From: Ferrimonas balearica DSM 9799
GTDB lineage: Bacteria > Pseudomonadota > Gammaproteobacteria > Enterobacterales > Shewanellaceae
Length of the DNA stretch: 64,000 bases
Reading direction: 5' to 3'
Assembly (NCBI RefSeq): GCF_000148645.1
Contig: NC_014541.1
Coordinates: 2,379,139 to 2,443,138 of the forward strand
Positions 14,664 through 22,763 of this stretch are shown in pieces (position 1 is the first letter of the stretch; every line of letters begins with the position of its first letter). Below the pieces are notes generated by a model. It saw nothing but the letters and a program-made list of their open reading frames with translations. It searched no databases and had not been told where the DNA came from. The translations under genes and the position numbers were made by a program.

Positions 14664-17402
14664 ATGAAACTCAAGAACCTATTCACCCTAAGTGCTCTGA
14701 CTTCGGCCCTGATCCTGGCCGGCTGTGGTGGCGACATCAACATCAATGCCGGTGGCGAAACCACCCCCACCACCCCGACCAATCCCACCACCCCGCCGAC
14801 CAGTTCACCGACGGAAGAGGCGTACGGCAGCTTCGCGACCCGCAGCACCAGCATCGCAACCGTGGACGGCAAAGAGGTGTGGACCCTGTCCGGTAACCTG
14901 ACCGGCAACGCTAACGGCAGCGGCAATCAGACCGAAGACAGCATCACCCTCGGCAACGACGTGGTGTGGGAGCTGTCCGGTGCGGTTGTGGTGGGTGGCG
15001 ACAACACCAACCAGACCGTACTGAACGTTGAGCCCGGCACCACCATTCTGGGCAACTCCGATGCCTATCTGGTGATCAGCCGGGGTTCTCAAATCCAGGC
15101 CGAAGGCACCGCCGACACCCCCATCGTCTTCACCTCCGTGGAATCCGGCCTGGGCTTGTCGACTGACCGCGGTCAGTGGGGCGGCCTGGTGCTGCTGGGT
15201 AACGCTCCGGTCAACGCCTGTGCCGACCTGGCCAGTTGTGACGCCGCGTTTGAGGTGGGTAACCACAGCTACGGCGGCAACATTGAGGACGACAGCTCTG
15301 GCTCCCTCAAATACGTCCGCGTTGAATTCGGCGGCTTCAAGATTAACGACACTCAGGAACTGAACGGCGTCTCGTTCGCGGGGGTGGGCTCCGGCACCAC
15401 CGTCGACTACCTGCAGGTTCATATGAACGACGACGACGGCATTGAGTTCTGGGGCGGCAACGCCACCGTCAAGCATGTGGTACTGACCGGAAACTTTGAC
15501 GACTCCCTCGACTGGACCAACGGCTGGCGTGGCGCCGCTCAACACGTCTACATCCGTACCGACGACAATGGCGCCAACCGGGGTATCGAAGCCGACAGCT
15601 CCAAATCCGGCACCGATGAGCCGATGTCCAAGCCCACTCTGGCCAACCTGACCCTGCAACTGGGCGGAGGCACCAACGGCGGCGGCGACGACGCCGAAGG
15701 TATCCTGTTCCGGGTCGGCACCGGCGCCTCCCTGCACAACGCGCTGGTAAAAGGTGGCCTGGAGACCGGTGAGTGTCTTGAGATCAACGACGCCAGCACC
15801 GTGGCCAACGCCCAGGGTGGCGAACTGGTGATGACCCACAGCCTGATCGACTGTGTGGAAGCCTTTAAAAACCCGAAGGACGACGCCGACAACGTGCTGC
15901 TCGACGTCGAAGCCTGGTTCACCGGCCAAGAGGGCAACATCGTGGGTGCCGCTGCGCTGGAAGGTTATCAGCCTACCGCCGCTTCCCCGGCCCTGACCGG
16001 CGGCAAAGCGGGCCTGGCCAACATCGACAGCCGTCTCGATGACGCCGCCTACATCGGCGCCTTTGACGGCACCAACGACTGGACGCTGGGCTGGACCACC
16101 GCCATCCATGACGAGGAGGACAGCGCCCCGACCGAACTGGCACCGCTGACCTCCTGCCCTGCCGGCACCGCAAATGACGCGGCGGACGCCGCGCTTATCG
16201 AGGGTACCGATCTGGTCTGTACCCTGACCGGCAACATCACCAACAACCTTACCCTGCTGGCAGGCAGCAACGTGAAGTACAAGCTGGATGGCGGCCCGGT
16301 AGTGATTGGCGGCGACAATGAGCAGAGCGCTACTCTGGCGATTCAGGCCGGGGTTGAGGTTTATGGCACCAGCAACAGCTACCTGGTGATCAGCCGTGGC
16401 TCCAAAATCATGGCTCAGGGCAGCGAAGCGATGCCCATCGTGTTCACCTCCTCCGAAGACGTACTGGGCCTGAACACCGACCGCGGCCAATGGGGCGGTC
16501 TGGTGCTGCTGGGGAATGCGCCGGTAAACACCTGTGCCAGCCTGGACGACTGCGACGTGGCGTTCGAAGTGGGTAACCACCTGTTCGGCGGCAACAACGA
16601 CGAGGATTCCAGCGGCCAGTTGAGCTATGTGCAGGTGCGCTATGCCGGCTTCAAGATCAATGACACCCAGGAACTGAACGGCATCAGCTTCGGCGGCGTT
16701 GGCTCGGGCACCCAGGTAGACCACATCCAGGTGCACAAGAACGACGACGACGGCGTTGAGTTCTGGGGCGGCAGCGTCAACCTCAAGTACGTCTACCTGA
16801 CCGACAACTTCGATGACTCTCTGGACTGGACCAACGGCTGGCGTGGCAAAGCCCAGTACGTGTTCATCACCCAGGAAGACAACGCCGCTAACCGCGGTAT
16901 CGAAGCGGACAGCTCCAAGTCTGACCCGCTGGGTACACCGTTCTCCAACCCAACGATCTCCAACGTCACCATCCTGCCTGCCGGTGGCAACAACGGCAGC
17001 GACGATGCCGAGGGCATGGTGCTGCGTGTAGCCACCCGCGCCCAACTCGCCAACTTCGTTATCCAGGGTGGCATCAACACCGGTGAGTGCCTGGAGATTG
17101 ATGACGCCTCCACCCAGCTCAACGCCGAAGACGGCAGCCTGACCCTGACCCATTCGATCATCGATTGTGTGGAGCCGGTGAAGAACGAAGACGCGTTTGA
17201 CACCACCGCCTGGTTCGAAGGCCAGGAAGGCAACGTGATTGGTCCGGTTGAGCTGACCAACGGCATGCCCACCGCTTCCTCCATCGCCCTCGGCACCGGT
17301 AAAGACATGAGCACCGTTGACGCCTTCTTCGACGACACCGATTACAAAGGCGCCTTCGATGGCAGCAACGACTGGACTCAGGGCTGGAGCTACCAGCCGT
17401 AA
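14664..17402 (+). CDS. Large exported lipoprotein with two tandem beta-helix-like repeats
   Basis: A 912-residue lipoprotein. The signal peptide ends ALILAGC with lipidated Cys, then comes a Thr/Pro-rich linker. Two copies of a domain of about 420 residues follow (roughly residues 53-482 and 494-912). Shared blocks include YLVISRGS, DRGQWGGLVLLGNAPVN, CD-x-AFEVGNH, NDTQELNG, NDDDG-x-EFWGG, DDSLDWTNGWRG, NRGIEADSSKS, CLEI-DAST and GAFDG-NDWT-GW. The Asn/Asp-rich, Gly-rich pattern suggests a calcium-binding parallel beta-helix. The start ATG has GGAG upstream; the frame is open to 14502. A TonB-dependent receptor gene follows, so this is probably its surface or periplasmic partner. Confidence 0.87.
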   Translation: MKLKNLFTLSALTSALILAGCGGDININAGGETTPTTPTNPTTPPTSSPTEEAYGSFATRSTSIATVDGKEVWTLSGNLTGNANGSGNQTEDSITLGNDVVWELSGAVVVGGDNTNQTVLNVEPGTTILGNSDAYLVISRGSQIQAEGTADTPIVFTSVESGLGLSTDRGQWGGLVLLGNAPVNACADLASCDAAFEVGNHSYGGNIEDDSSGSLKYVRVEFGGFKINDTQELNGVSFAGVGSGTTVDYLQVHMNDDDGIEFWGGNATVKHVVLTGNFDDSLDWTNGWRGAAQHVYIRTDDNGANRGIEADSSKSGTDEPMSKPTLANLTLQLGGGTNGGGDDAEGILFRVGTGASLHNALVKGGLETGECLEINDASTVANAQGGELVMTHSLIDCVEAFKNPKDDADNVLLDVEAWFTGQEGNIVGAAALEGYQPTAASPALTGGKAGLANIDSRLDDAAYIGAFDGTNDWTLGWTTAIHDEEDSAPTELAPLTSCPAGTANDAADAALIEGTDLVCTLTGNITNNLTLLAGSNVKYKLDGGPVVIGGDNEQSATLAIQAGVEVYGTSNSYLVISRGSKIMAQGSEAMPIVFTSSEDVLGLNTDRGQWGGLVLLGNAPVNTCASLDDCDVAFEVGNHLFGGNNDEDSSGQLSYVQVRYAGFKINDTQELNGISFGGVGSGTQVDHIQVHKNDDDGVEFWGGSVNLKYVYLTDNFDDSLDWTNGWRGKAQYVFITQEDNAANRGIEADSSKSDPLGTPFSNPTISNVTILPAGGNNGSDDAEGMVLRVATRAQLANFVIQGGINTGECLEIDDASTQLNAEDGSLTLTHSIIDCVEPVKNEDAFDTTAWFEGQEGNVIGPVELTNGMPTASSIALGTGKDMSTVDAFFDDTDYKGAFDGSNDWTQGWSYQP

Positions 17403-17414
17403 CCCCCAGGACGA

Positions 17415-17436
17415 CCGGGGTGGTTCACCACCCCGG
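17415..17436 (+). terminator. Intercistronic hairpin between lipoprotein and TonB-dependent receptor genes
   Basis: Perfect 9-bp stem CCGGGGTGG-TTCA-CCACCCCGG, 12 bases after the lipoprotein stop, followed by CATTTCTT. The T-run is weak, so it is likely a partial terminator or an mRNA stabiliser that makes more lipoprotein than receptor. Confidence 0.6.
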
Positions 17437-17509
17437 CATTTCTTGCCGTATCGTCCATCGGGTTGCCTGCTGGCAGCCCGCTTATCCAAGGACTCAGGAA
17501 CGTCTTAGC

Positions 17510-20161
17510 ATGAAATCCCAACCCAAATTCCGCACCAGCAAAACCGGTTTGGCCGTGGCAAAAGCCCTGTCCCTCGCCAGTTTGCTGAGCTTCCCGGCCC
17601 TGGCGGCTGACACCGACACCGAGGCCGGGGCCGACAACCAGCAGGTGGAAGTCATCTCTGTGGTCGGCCGCCTGCAACGCGCCGCCTCTGAGGTGGTGGA
17701 AGAGCGCCGCGAGATCCCCTACGTGGCGGACCTGATGGGCGCCGACCAGATCGCCCGTACCGGCGACAGCGATGCCGCTGCTGCCCTGCGTCGTGTCACC
17801 GGCCTGACCCTGCGCAACGGCCAGTTTATCTACGTGCGCGGCCTCGGTGAGCGCTACTCCAGCACCTCATTGAATGGCGCCCAGGTGCCCAGCCCGGACC
17901 CGACCCGTTCGGTGATCCCGATGGATCTGTTCCCGGCGGCCATCATCCAGTCCCTGTCGGTGCAGAAAGCCGCCTCCCCCGCCAATCCGGCAACCTTCGG
18001 TGGCGGTCATGTCGACATCCGCACCAAGGCGATCCCCAACGACTTCTTTATCAAGTTCTCGGTCGGCGGCCAGTACAACACCAATAACAGCGATGACCGC
18101 CTCACCTACCCCGGTGGCGATGACGATTGGCAGGGCCGCGATGACGGCACCCGTGCCCTGCCCCAGTCGGTCAGTGATGCCTTTGCCAGCTACGGTGGCA
18201 TCTCGGTGACCGACATCTTCCGCGTGGTGCAGGACGCCGATCAGGCGGTGGCCATCAACCGTGGCCTGGCACAGGATATGAACCGCAACATGACGCTGCA
18301 GGAGAAGAGCAGCAATCCCGGGTTCCGCGGCAGCCTCAGCGTTGGCCACAACCTGGATCTGGACGACGCCGGTGACTGGCGCTTCGGCTTTGTTGGCGGC
18401 ACCTATTACAAGAACCAAACCGACAACTACCGTCAGCGTGAAGCCGAGTTGGCCAACGCCGAGGGCGACCTGAACGCCAGCGCCAACGTGCGTGGCAGTG
18501 AGCAGATTGTGCAGTGGTCCGGCATGTGGAATATGGGTCTGGAGTGGACCGACGATCATAAGCTCTCTACCCACACCACCTACCTGAGCGACACCTCCGA
18601 TGACGTTCGAATCACCCTGGAAGAGACCCTCGACACCATCAATGAAGATCGCGCCCTCGAAGTCCACTCAGTGGACTACGAAGAGCGCACCCTGATCAGC
18701 AACCAGATCAGCGGTCAGCACTTTTTCCCCTATCTGTGGGACATCGAAGCCAACTGGCAGTACACCGATGCCCGCGCCCGCCGTCAGGCGCCAAACGAGC
18801 TGGCCTACACCTACTCGGTGCTGCAGGACGACAACGGCGCCATCACAGACCGGGCCATGGCCAAGCGCTCCGACGCAGCGGTGTACCGTTACAGTGACCT
18901 GAAGGACGACACCGAAAACTACGGCTTCGACCTGATGCTGCCGCTCTACATCGGCGACGCCGAACTGAAGCTGAAAGGCGGTTACGAGTACTTTGAGCGG
19001 GCTCGCACCTCCTACTCCACCCGTCTGGCCTTCGACGCCTCCCGTTACCAGGCCGATAACCTGGTGGGGGATTTTGATGAGGTGTTCTCCGACGCCAACA
19101 TCAGCAACCCGGACAACGGTTTCGCCCTGCTCGACACCACCTCGGAAACCGACGACTACATCGCTGCGCAGATGATTGACGCGGGTTTTGCTGAGTTTGA
19201 CCTGAACTGGGCCGACACCTTCCGCATTACCGGGGGGGCCCGTTACGAAGACTTCCGCCAGGTGATGCTGCCGCTGACCCCGGAGGGCGAAATCTCGGAT
19301 GAGGGTGGCCGCAATGATGTGCTGGATTACAGCACCGCCGAAGATGGCTGGTACCCCTCCCTGTCCGCCACCTGGATCATGAACGACGAGATGCAGCTGC
19401 GTCTCGCTTACTCCAAGACTCTGGTGCGGCCGGATCTGCGGGAAGTGGCGCCGGTGCGGTTTAAGGATCCGGTCACCGGCTTTGACATGATCGGCAACGC
19501 CGACCTGGACAGCTCAGACATTCAGAACGTCGATGTGCGCTGGGAATGGTACATGGAGAGCGGCTCCAACCTGAGTGTCGGCGCCTTCTACAAGGATCTG
19601 GAAGCGCCGATTGAATCGGTGCAGGTGGTGACCGAACAGGACACCCTGCTGACCTTCCAGAACGCGGAAAACGGTGAGATCTACGGCCTCGAAACCGAGT
19701 TTCACCAGGAGCTGGGCTTTATCAACGAGGGCTCTGCCATCTGGGACGGCCTGTTTGTTTCCGGCAACCTGACCCTGAGCGACTCTGAGATCACCATCGC
19801 CCCGTCCGGCAACATCAACCCGACCAACAGCAAGCGCCGCATGACCGGCCACTCCGAGTGGGTCGCCAACCTCCAGCTCAGCTTCGATTCACCGGACAAT
19901 CTGCATGCCGCTACCCTGGTCTACAACGTATTTGGTGAGCGCATCGCCTACGCCGGCAGCGCCGGTCTGGATGACGTTCTGGAGCAGCCGTTCCACTCAC
20001 TGGACTTCACCTACAGCGTCTACCCGCTGGACCAAATGGCGGTGAAATTTAAAGCCAAAAACATTCTGGGCCAGGAGACGGAGTATCAGCAGGAGGGCAA
20101 AGAGGTGTTCTGGAAGGAGCCGGGCACCGAATTTACCCTGACCTTCGCCTTCGAGTTTTAA
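17510..20161 (+). CDS. TonB-dependent outer-membrane receptor
   Basis: An 883-residue receptor with signal peptide (cleaved after FPALA). A TonB-box-like segment VEVISVVG is followed by a plug domain with ALRRVTGLTLRNGQFIYVRGLGERYSSTSLNGAQVPSPDPTRSVIPMDLFP. A beta-barrel follows, with a C-terminal Phe (FTLTFAFEF) as expected for barrel assembly. The RGLGERYSS-type plug is typical of a receptor subfamily often paired with exported lipoproteins. It probably imports a nutrient with the lipoprotein encoded upstream; the substrate is unknown. ATG 17510 is chosen, with AGGA 10 bases before it. Confidence 0.92.
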   Translation: MKSQPKFRTSKTGLAVAKALSLASLLSFPALAADTDTEAGADNQQVEVISVVGRLQRAASEVVEERREIPYVADLMGADQIARTGDSDAAAALRRVTGLTLRNGQFIYVRGLGERYSSTSLNGAQVPSPDPTRSVIPMDLFPAAIIQSLSVQKAASPANPATFGGGHVDIRTKAIPNDFFIKFSVGGQYNTNNSDDRLTYPGGDDDWQGRDDGTRALPQSVSDAFASYGGISVTDIFRVVQDADQAVAINRGLAQDMNRNMTLQEKSSNPGFRGSLSVGHNLDLDDAGDWRFGFVGGTYYKNQTDNYRQREAELANAEGDLNASANVRGSEQIVQWSGMWNMGLEWTDDHKLSTHTTYLSDTSDDVRITLEETLDTINEDRALEVHSVDYEERTLISNQISGQHFFPYLWDIEANWQYTDARARRQAPNELAYTYSVLQDDNGAITDRAMAKRSDAAVYRYSDLKDDTENYGFDLMLPLYIGDAELKLKGGYEYFERARTSYSTRLAFDASRYQADNLVGDFDEVFSDANISNPDNGFALLDTTSETDDYIAAQMIDAGFAEFDLNWADTFRITGGARYEDFRQVMLPLTPEGEISDEGGRNDVLDYSTAEDGWYPSLSATWIMNDEMQLRLAYSKTLVRPDLREVAPVRFKDPVTGFDMIGNADLDSSDIQNVDVRWEWYMESGSNLSVGAFYKDLEAPIESVQVVTEQDTLLTFQNAENGEIYGLETEFHQELGFINEGSAIWDGLFVSGNLTLSDSEITIAPSGNINPTNSKRRMTGHSEWVANLQLSFDSPDNLHAATLVYNVFGERIAYAGSAGLDDVLEQPFHSLDFTYSVYPLDQMAVKFKAKNILGQETEYQQEGKEVFWKEPGTEFTLTFAFEF

Positions 20162-20168
20162 AAGGCAG

Positions 20169-20192
20169 CCCCGCCGGCCAGGGCCGGCGGGG
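20169..20192 (+). terminator. GC-rich hairpin after the receptor gene
   Basis: CCCCGCCGGCC / GGCCGGCGGGG, 11 bp with a 2-base loop, 7 bases after the stop. No T-run, so it may act as an mRNA 3' stabiliser rather than a simple terminator. Confidence 0.5.
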
Positions 20193-20193
20193 C

Positions 20194-20239
20194 CAGTGCA
20201 ATGGTCAGCGCTTATGCGTGAGCGCTGACCATTGCACTG
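20194..20239. repeat. Perfect 19-bp inverted repeat
   Basis: Arms CAGTGCAATGGTCAGCGCT (20194-20212) and its exact reverse complement (20221-20239) around an 8-base spacer TATGCGTG. No T-run. The next bases form a further 7-bp stem CTGTCGG / CCGACAG (20237-20256), then CAGAGT / ACTCTG (20261-20277). Confidence 0.8.
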
Positions 20240-20289
20240 TCGGAACCCCCCGACAGATTTCAGAGTCCAACACTCTGGGCAACCGTTTA

Positions 20290-20410
20290 CGCTCCCGCAA
20301 GGGCTTCAGGCATTCTGTTTTCAGGGTGCAGGCGGTGAGATACGGGCACACTGGCTTTCCTTGTTGGTCTGTGTGTCCCTCACCGTGAAGGGTTCAACCT
20401 TGCGGGGGCG
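20290..20410 (+). ncRNA. Candidate structured RNA of unknown class
   Basis: A 13-bp outer helix pairs 20290-20302 (CGCTCCCGCAAGG) with 20398-20410 (CCTTGCGGGGGCG), with one G-U pair. Inside lies a long hairpin: 20332-20339 with 20379-20386, a four-base bulge, then 20344-20351 with 20371-20378, and a 19-base loop. The non-Watson-Crick pairs are G-U on the plus strand but would be A-C on the minus strand, so the plus strand is the likely transcript. No open frame explains the region, which lies between convergent gene ends. It does not look like 6S, tmRNA, SRP or RNase P RNA. It could be the 3' end of the receptor mRNA or an independent small RNA. Confidence 0.5.
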
Positions 20411-20413
20411 AGC

Positions 20414-21430
20414 CTACACCTCCAGTTCGCCCCACTCCCCTGCGTCAATCCGCGCCAGCAGTGGCGACGGCGCATAGCCGTTGCCAAGGTGACGCTGGCG
20501 CACGCTGGCGTGCACCCGGTGCTCCGGTGCCAAGGTGCGCTGATGCTCACCCAACAAACGATAAAACCCGTCGTACTCTTCATGGCGCGGCGCAAGCGGG
20601 TCTTCATCCAGTTGGGCAAACAGGTGACTCTCCACCTCCAGTCCGGCCAACTGGGCCTCCCGCGCCATCCAGCCCAGCGGAATGTCTGACAAACGACCAC
20701 TGCCCGGTTCGCGGTGGTAACCCCCTCCGATGTCGCTGTGCACACCGGCAAACCACACCTGCTTGAGGTCCACGGTCGGACTGGCCTGCCACAGTGCCGG
20801 TACAAAATCCTGGCGCCGCTCGTCCAGCGCCAACGCATGACGGGCGATCTCAACATTGGGGCCCAGTTCGGTGTCGTGAAACAGGTGCTTCTCGTTCAGC
20901 CAACCCAACATCCGCAGCGGCACACCAAGGGCGCCGACGGTGTCGAAGGCACCAATAAATCGCACCCGAACCTCTTCGTTCACCGCGTAGTGAGCGCGGA
21001 ACATCATCGATTGCGGGTCTTGAGGATGGATATTGCGGTCTTTATACAGTTCGAACGCGTCAGGGATACGGTTGGCGTGGATCCGCTGCAGCACCCCACA
21101 GTTGTAGAGCATTCCTGCCAGGCTGCGGACGGTGTAAGCGCCCCGGCTGAAGCCAAACAGGTAGAGGTGATCGCCGGGCTCGTAGTTCTGTACGATAAAG
21201 CGGTAGCAATCCTGCACGTTCTTATCGAGCCCCCGGCCAAATGCACCGCCGGTAATCGGCTGACAGTCTGCCCCGACCCCCCAGTCATAAAACACCACCT
21301 GAGCGCGCCCATGATCGTCAAAGGGCGCGATGGCCCGCGCCAGTTTCAATACGTTGGTGGCGGTGTCTTGCTGAGAGTCCGGCTCCGGCCCGTTCCAGGT
21401 GCCATCGGCACAGATCACGATGTTCTTCAT
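20414..21430 (-). CDS. DUF2235 domain alpha/beta hydrolase
   Basis: A 338-residue protein of the DUF2235 (Tle1-like) hydrolase family. It starts MKNIVICADGTWNG. It has the nucleophile elbow GFSRGAYT, an FDTVGALG segment with the acidic residue, and a His in AGVHSDIGGGY. Members hydrolyse lipids or other esters; some are type VI secretion effectors. No type VI genes, Rhs/PAAR domain or immunity gene are nearby, so a house-keeping esterase is as likely. Monocistronic, ending next to the structured region at 20.2-20.4 kb. Confidence 0.88.
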   Translation of the reverse strand: MKNIVICADGTWNGPEPDSQQDTATNVLKLARAIAPFDDHGRAQVVFYDWGVGADCQPITGGAFGRGLDKNVQDCYRFIVQNYEPGDHLYLFGFSRGAYTVRSLAGMLYNCGVLQRIHANRIPDAFELYKDRNIHPQDPQSMMFRAHYAVNEEVRVRFIGAFDTVGALGVPLRMLGWLNEKHLFHDTELGPNVEIARHALALDERRQDFVPALWQASPTVDLKQVWFAGVHSDIGGGYHREPGSGRLSDIPLGWMAREAQLAGLEVESHLFAQLDEDPLAPRHEEYDGFYRLLGEHQRTLAPEHRVHASVRQRHLGNGYAPSPLLARIDAGEWGELEV

Positions 21431-21576
21431 TGCCCGTCCCTAGTTACTGCTTGCTCGCGGCAGACCCACTATAAAGCACTGGCCTGTCATGAAAAGGCCC
21501 ACTCCTGCCACTCGCGCATTGTATGAGCGAACCGGTGATAAACAGTGACCGCATCAGTCCCTTTCATGAATTGAAG

Positions 21577-21606
21577 TTGAAGAATTTTCAATAGCATGAC
21601 TATAGT
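21577..21606 (+). promoter_or_regulatory. Sigma70-type promoter of the 31-residue gene
   Basis: TTGAAG (21577-21582), 18-bp spacer, TATAGT (21601-21606). It would start transcription about 25 bases before the small gene. Confidence 0.6.
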
Positions 21607-21637
21607 GGTGACGAATTAACCGCGAAAGGAGTGAAGC

Positions 21638-21733
21638 ATGGCACGCAAGATGCGTAATAAACGATTTCGTCAGATGATGAAGGATCTGGACAAGCAAACC
21701 GGCCAACCGGCGCCGAAGAAGCTGGCAGCCTGA
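21638..21733 (+). CDS. 31-residue basic small protein
   Basis: An open frame of 31 codons from ATG 21638 to TGA 21733, beginning MARKMRNKRFRQMMKDLDK and ending QPAPKKLAA. It is strongly basic, with an amphipathic helical first half. It has a good promoter, a strong ribosome-binding site (AAAGGAG, 7 bases before ATG) and a strong terminator of its own, so all signs of an independent gene are there despite the size. No known family is recognised. Nucleic-acid or ribosome binding is a guess from the charge. Confidence 0.7.
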   Translation: MARKMRNKRFRQMMKDLDKQTGQPAPKKLAA

Positions 21734-21750
21734 ACCCGCCATCATCCGCT

Positions 21751-21779
21751 AAGGGGCCCTCCGGGGCCCCTTTTGTTTG
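21751..21779 (+). terminator. Terminator of the small-protein gene
   Basis: AAGGGGCCC-TCCG-GGGCCCCTT stem followed by TTGTTT, 18 bases after the stop. Confidence 0.88.
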
Positions 21780-21833
21780 CCCGCTCACCAGCCCACTACA
21801 CTTGTCTCATCCCGGACAACCGAGAACAGAACG

Positions 21834-22688
21834 ATGCGTTGGCGTGGTCAGCGGCAAAGCCGCAATGTTGAGGACCGTCGCGGGCAACGGCGCCCCCTGG
21901 GGTTGCCCATTCCGCGTGGCAAGGGTGGCCTGATTGGCTTGGCGGTGATACTGGGCGGACTCTATTTTGGCGTCGACCCTGCCCTGCTGCTGATGCTGGT
22001 GGGGGGCGGAGGCGGCGGCACCCCAACCACAGCGGTCTCGCCCCAGGATGATGAACTGGCGCAGATGACTTCCGTGGTGCTGGCCGACACCGAAACCTTC
22101 TGGCACCAGAAGTTCGCCGAGGCCGGCAAGACCTATCAGGAGCCGACCCTGGTGCTGTACCGTGGCAGTACCTCGACCCACTGCGGCCGGGGTCAGGCTG
22201 CCATGGGGCCCTTCTACTGCCCGGCGGACCAGCAGATCTACATCGACCTTAGTTTCTACGACGACATGCGCACCCAACTGGGCGCCCCGGGTGACTTTGC
22301 CCAGGCCTATGTGGTGGCCCATGAGGTGGGTCACCACATTCAAACTCTGTTGGGCACCAGTGCCGAGGTCAGACAACGCCAGCAGGCCGTCGGCCAGGCC
22401 GAAGCCAATGCCCTGTCCGTGCGGCTGGAGCTTCAGGCCGATTGTTACGCCGGGGCCTGGGGCCACTACCTGATGCAACAGAACCGGCTGGAGCCGGGGG
22501 ATATTGAAGAGGCGCTGGGTGCGGCCCAGGCCATTGGCGACGACCGCCTGCAGCGGCGCAGCCAGGGCACTGTAGTGCCGGACAGCTTTACCCACGGCAC
22601 CTCGGCACAGCGGCTGAAGTGGTTCCAGCGCGGCATGGAGAACGGCAACCCCGCCGACTGCGATACCTTCTCTGTGGCCCAGCCCTGA
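21834..22688 (+). CDS. ypfJ: YpfJ-type neutral zinc metallopeptidase
   Basis: A 284-residue membrane-anchored protein of the YpfJ/KPN_02809 family. Start [17 protein letters not shown] is typical of the family. One TM segment ([17 protein letters not shown]) and a Gly-rich linker follow. The peptidase domain carries zinc motif HEVGHH and, further on, [14 protein letters not shown], whose Glu is the likely third zinc ligand. The active domain is probably periplasmic. Physiological substrates are unknown. ATG 21834 is chosen over upstream in-frame starts because the conserved N-terminus begins there. Confidence 0.93.
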   Translation: MRWRGQRQSRNVEDRRGQRRPLGLPIPRGKGGLIGLAVILGGLYFGVDPALLLMLVGGGGGGTPTTAVSPQDDELAQMTSVVLADTETFWHQKFAEAGKTYQEPTLVLYRGSTSTHCGRGQAAMGPFYCPADQQIYIDLSFYDDMRTQLGAPGDFAQAYVVAHEVGHHIQTLLGTSAEVRQRQQAVGQAEANALSVRLELQADCYAGAWGHYLMQQNRLEPGDIEEALGAAQAIGDDRLQRRSQGTVVPDSFTHGTSAQRLKWFQRGMENGNPADCDTFSVAQP

Positions 22689-22712
22689 GCCTGAGCCCCG
22701 CCGTCGCAACAC

Positions 22713-22742
22713 AAAAAAGCCCGACCGTTTCCGGTCGGGCTT
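22713..22742 (-). terminator. Terminator of nrfA
   Basis: AAGCCCGACCG / CGGTCGGGCTT stem followed on the minus strand by TTTTTT. It lies between the convergent ends of ypfJ and nrfA. Confidence 0.88.
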
Positions 22743-22763
22743 GATCACTGTGTGAGAGTCGAC

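Noticed and set aside
14805-17489. Long 894-codon open frame antisense to the lipoprotein gene
   Set aside because: It mirrors the repeats of the real gene, has low-complexity Gly/Val/Ala composition and no ribosome-binding site; it is a by-product of GC-rich codon bias.
20240-20415. 6S RNA, tmRNA or tRNA-like gene (length near 175 and a GGGTTCAACC run)
   Set aside because: The T-arm-like run lacks an acceptor stem and CCA. No 6S-type bubble, tmRNA tag frame or SRP core motif could be matched, so only a structured RNA of unknown class is listed.
20414-21430. DUF2235 protein as a type VI secretion lipase effector
   Set aside because: No type VI structural gene, VgrG/PAAR or immunity lipoprotein is adjacent.
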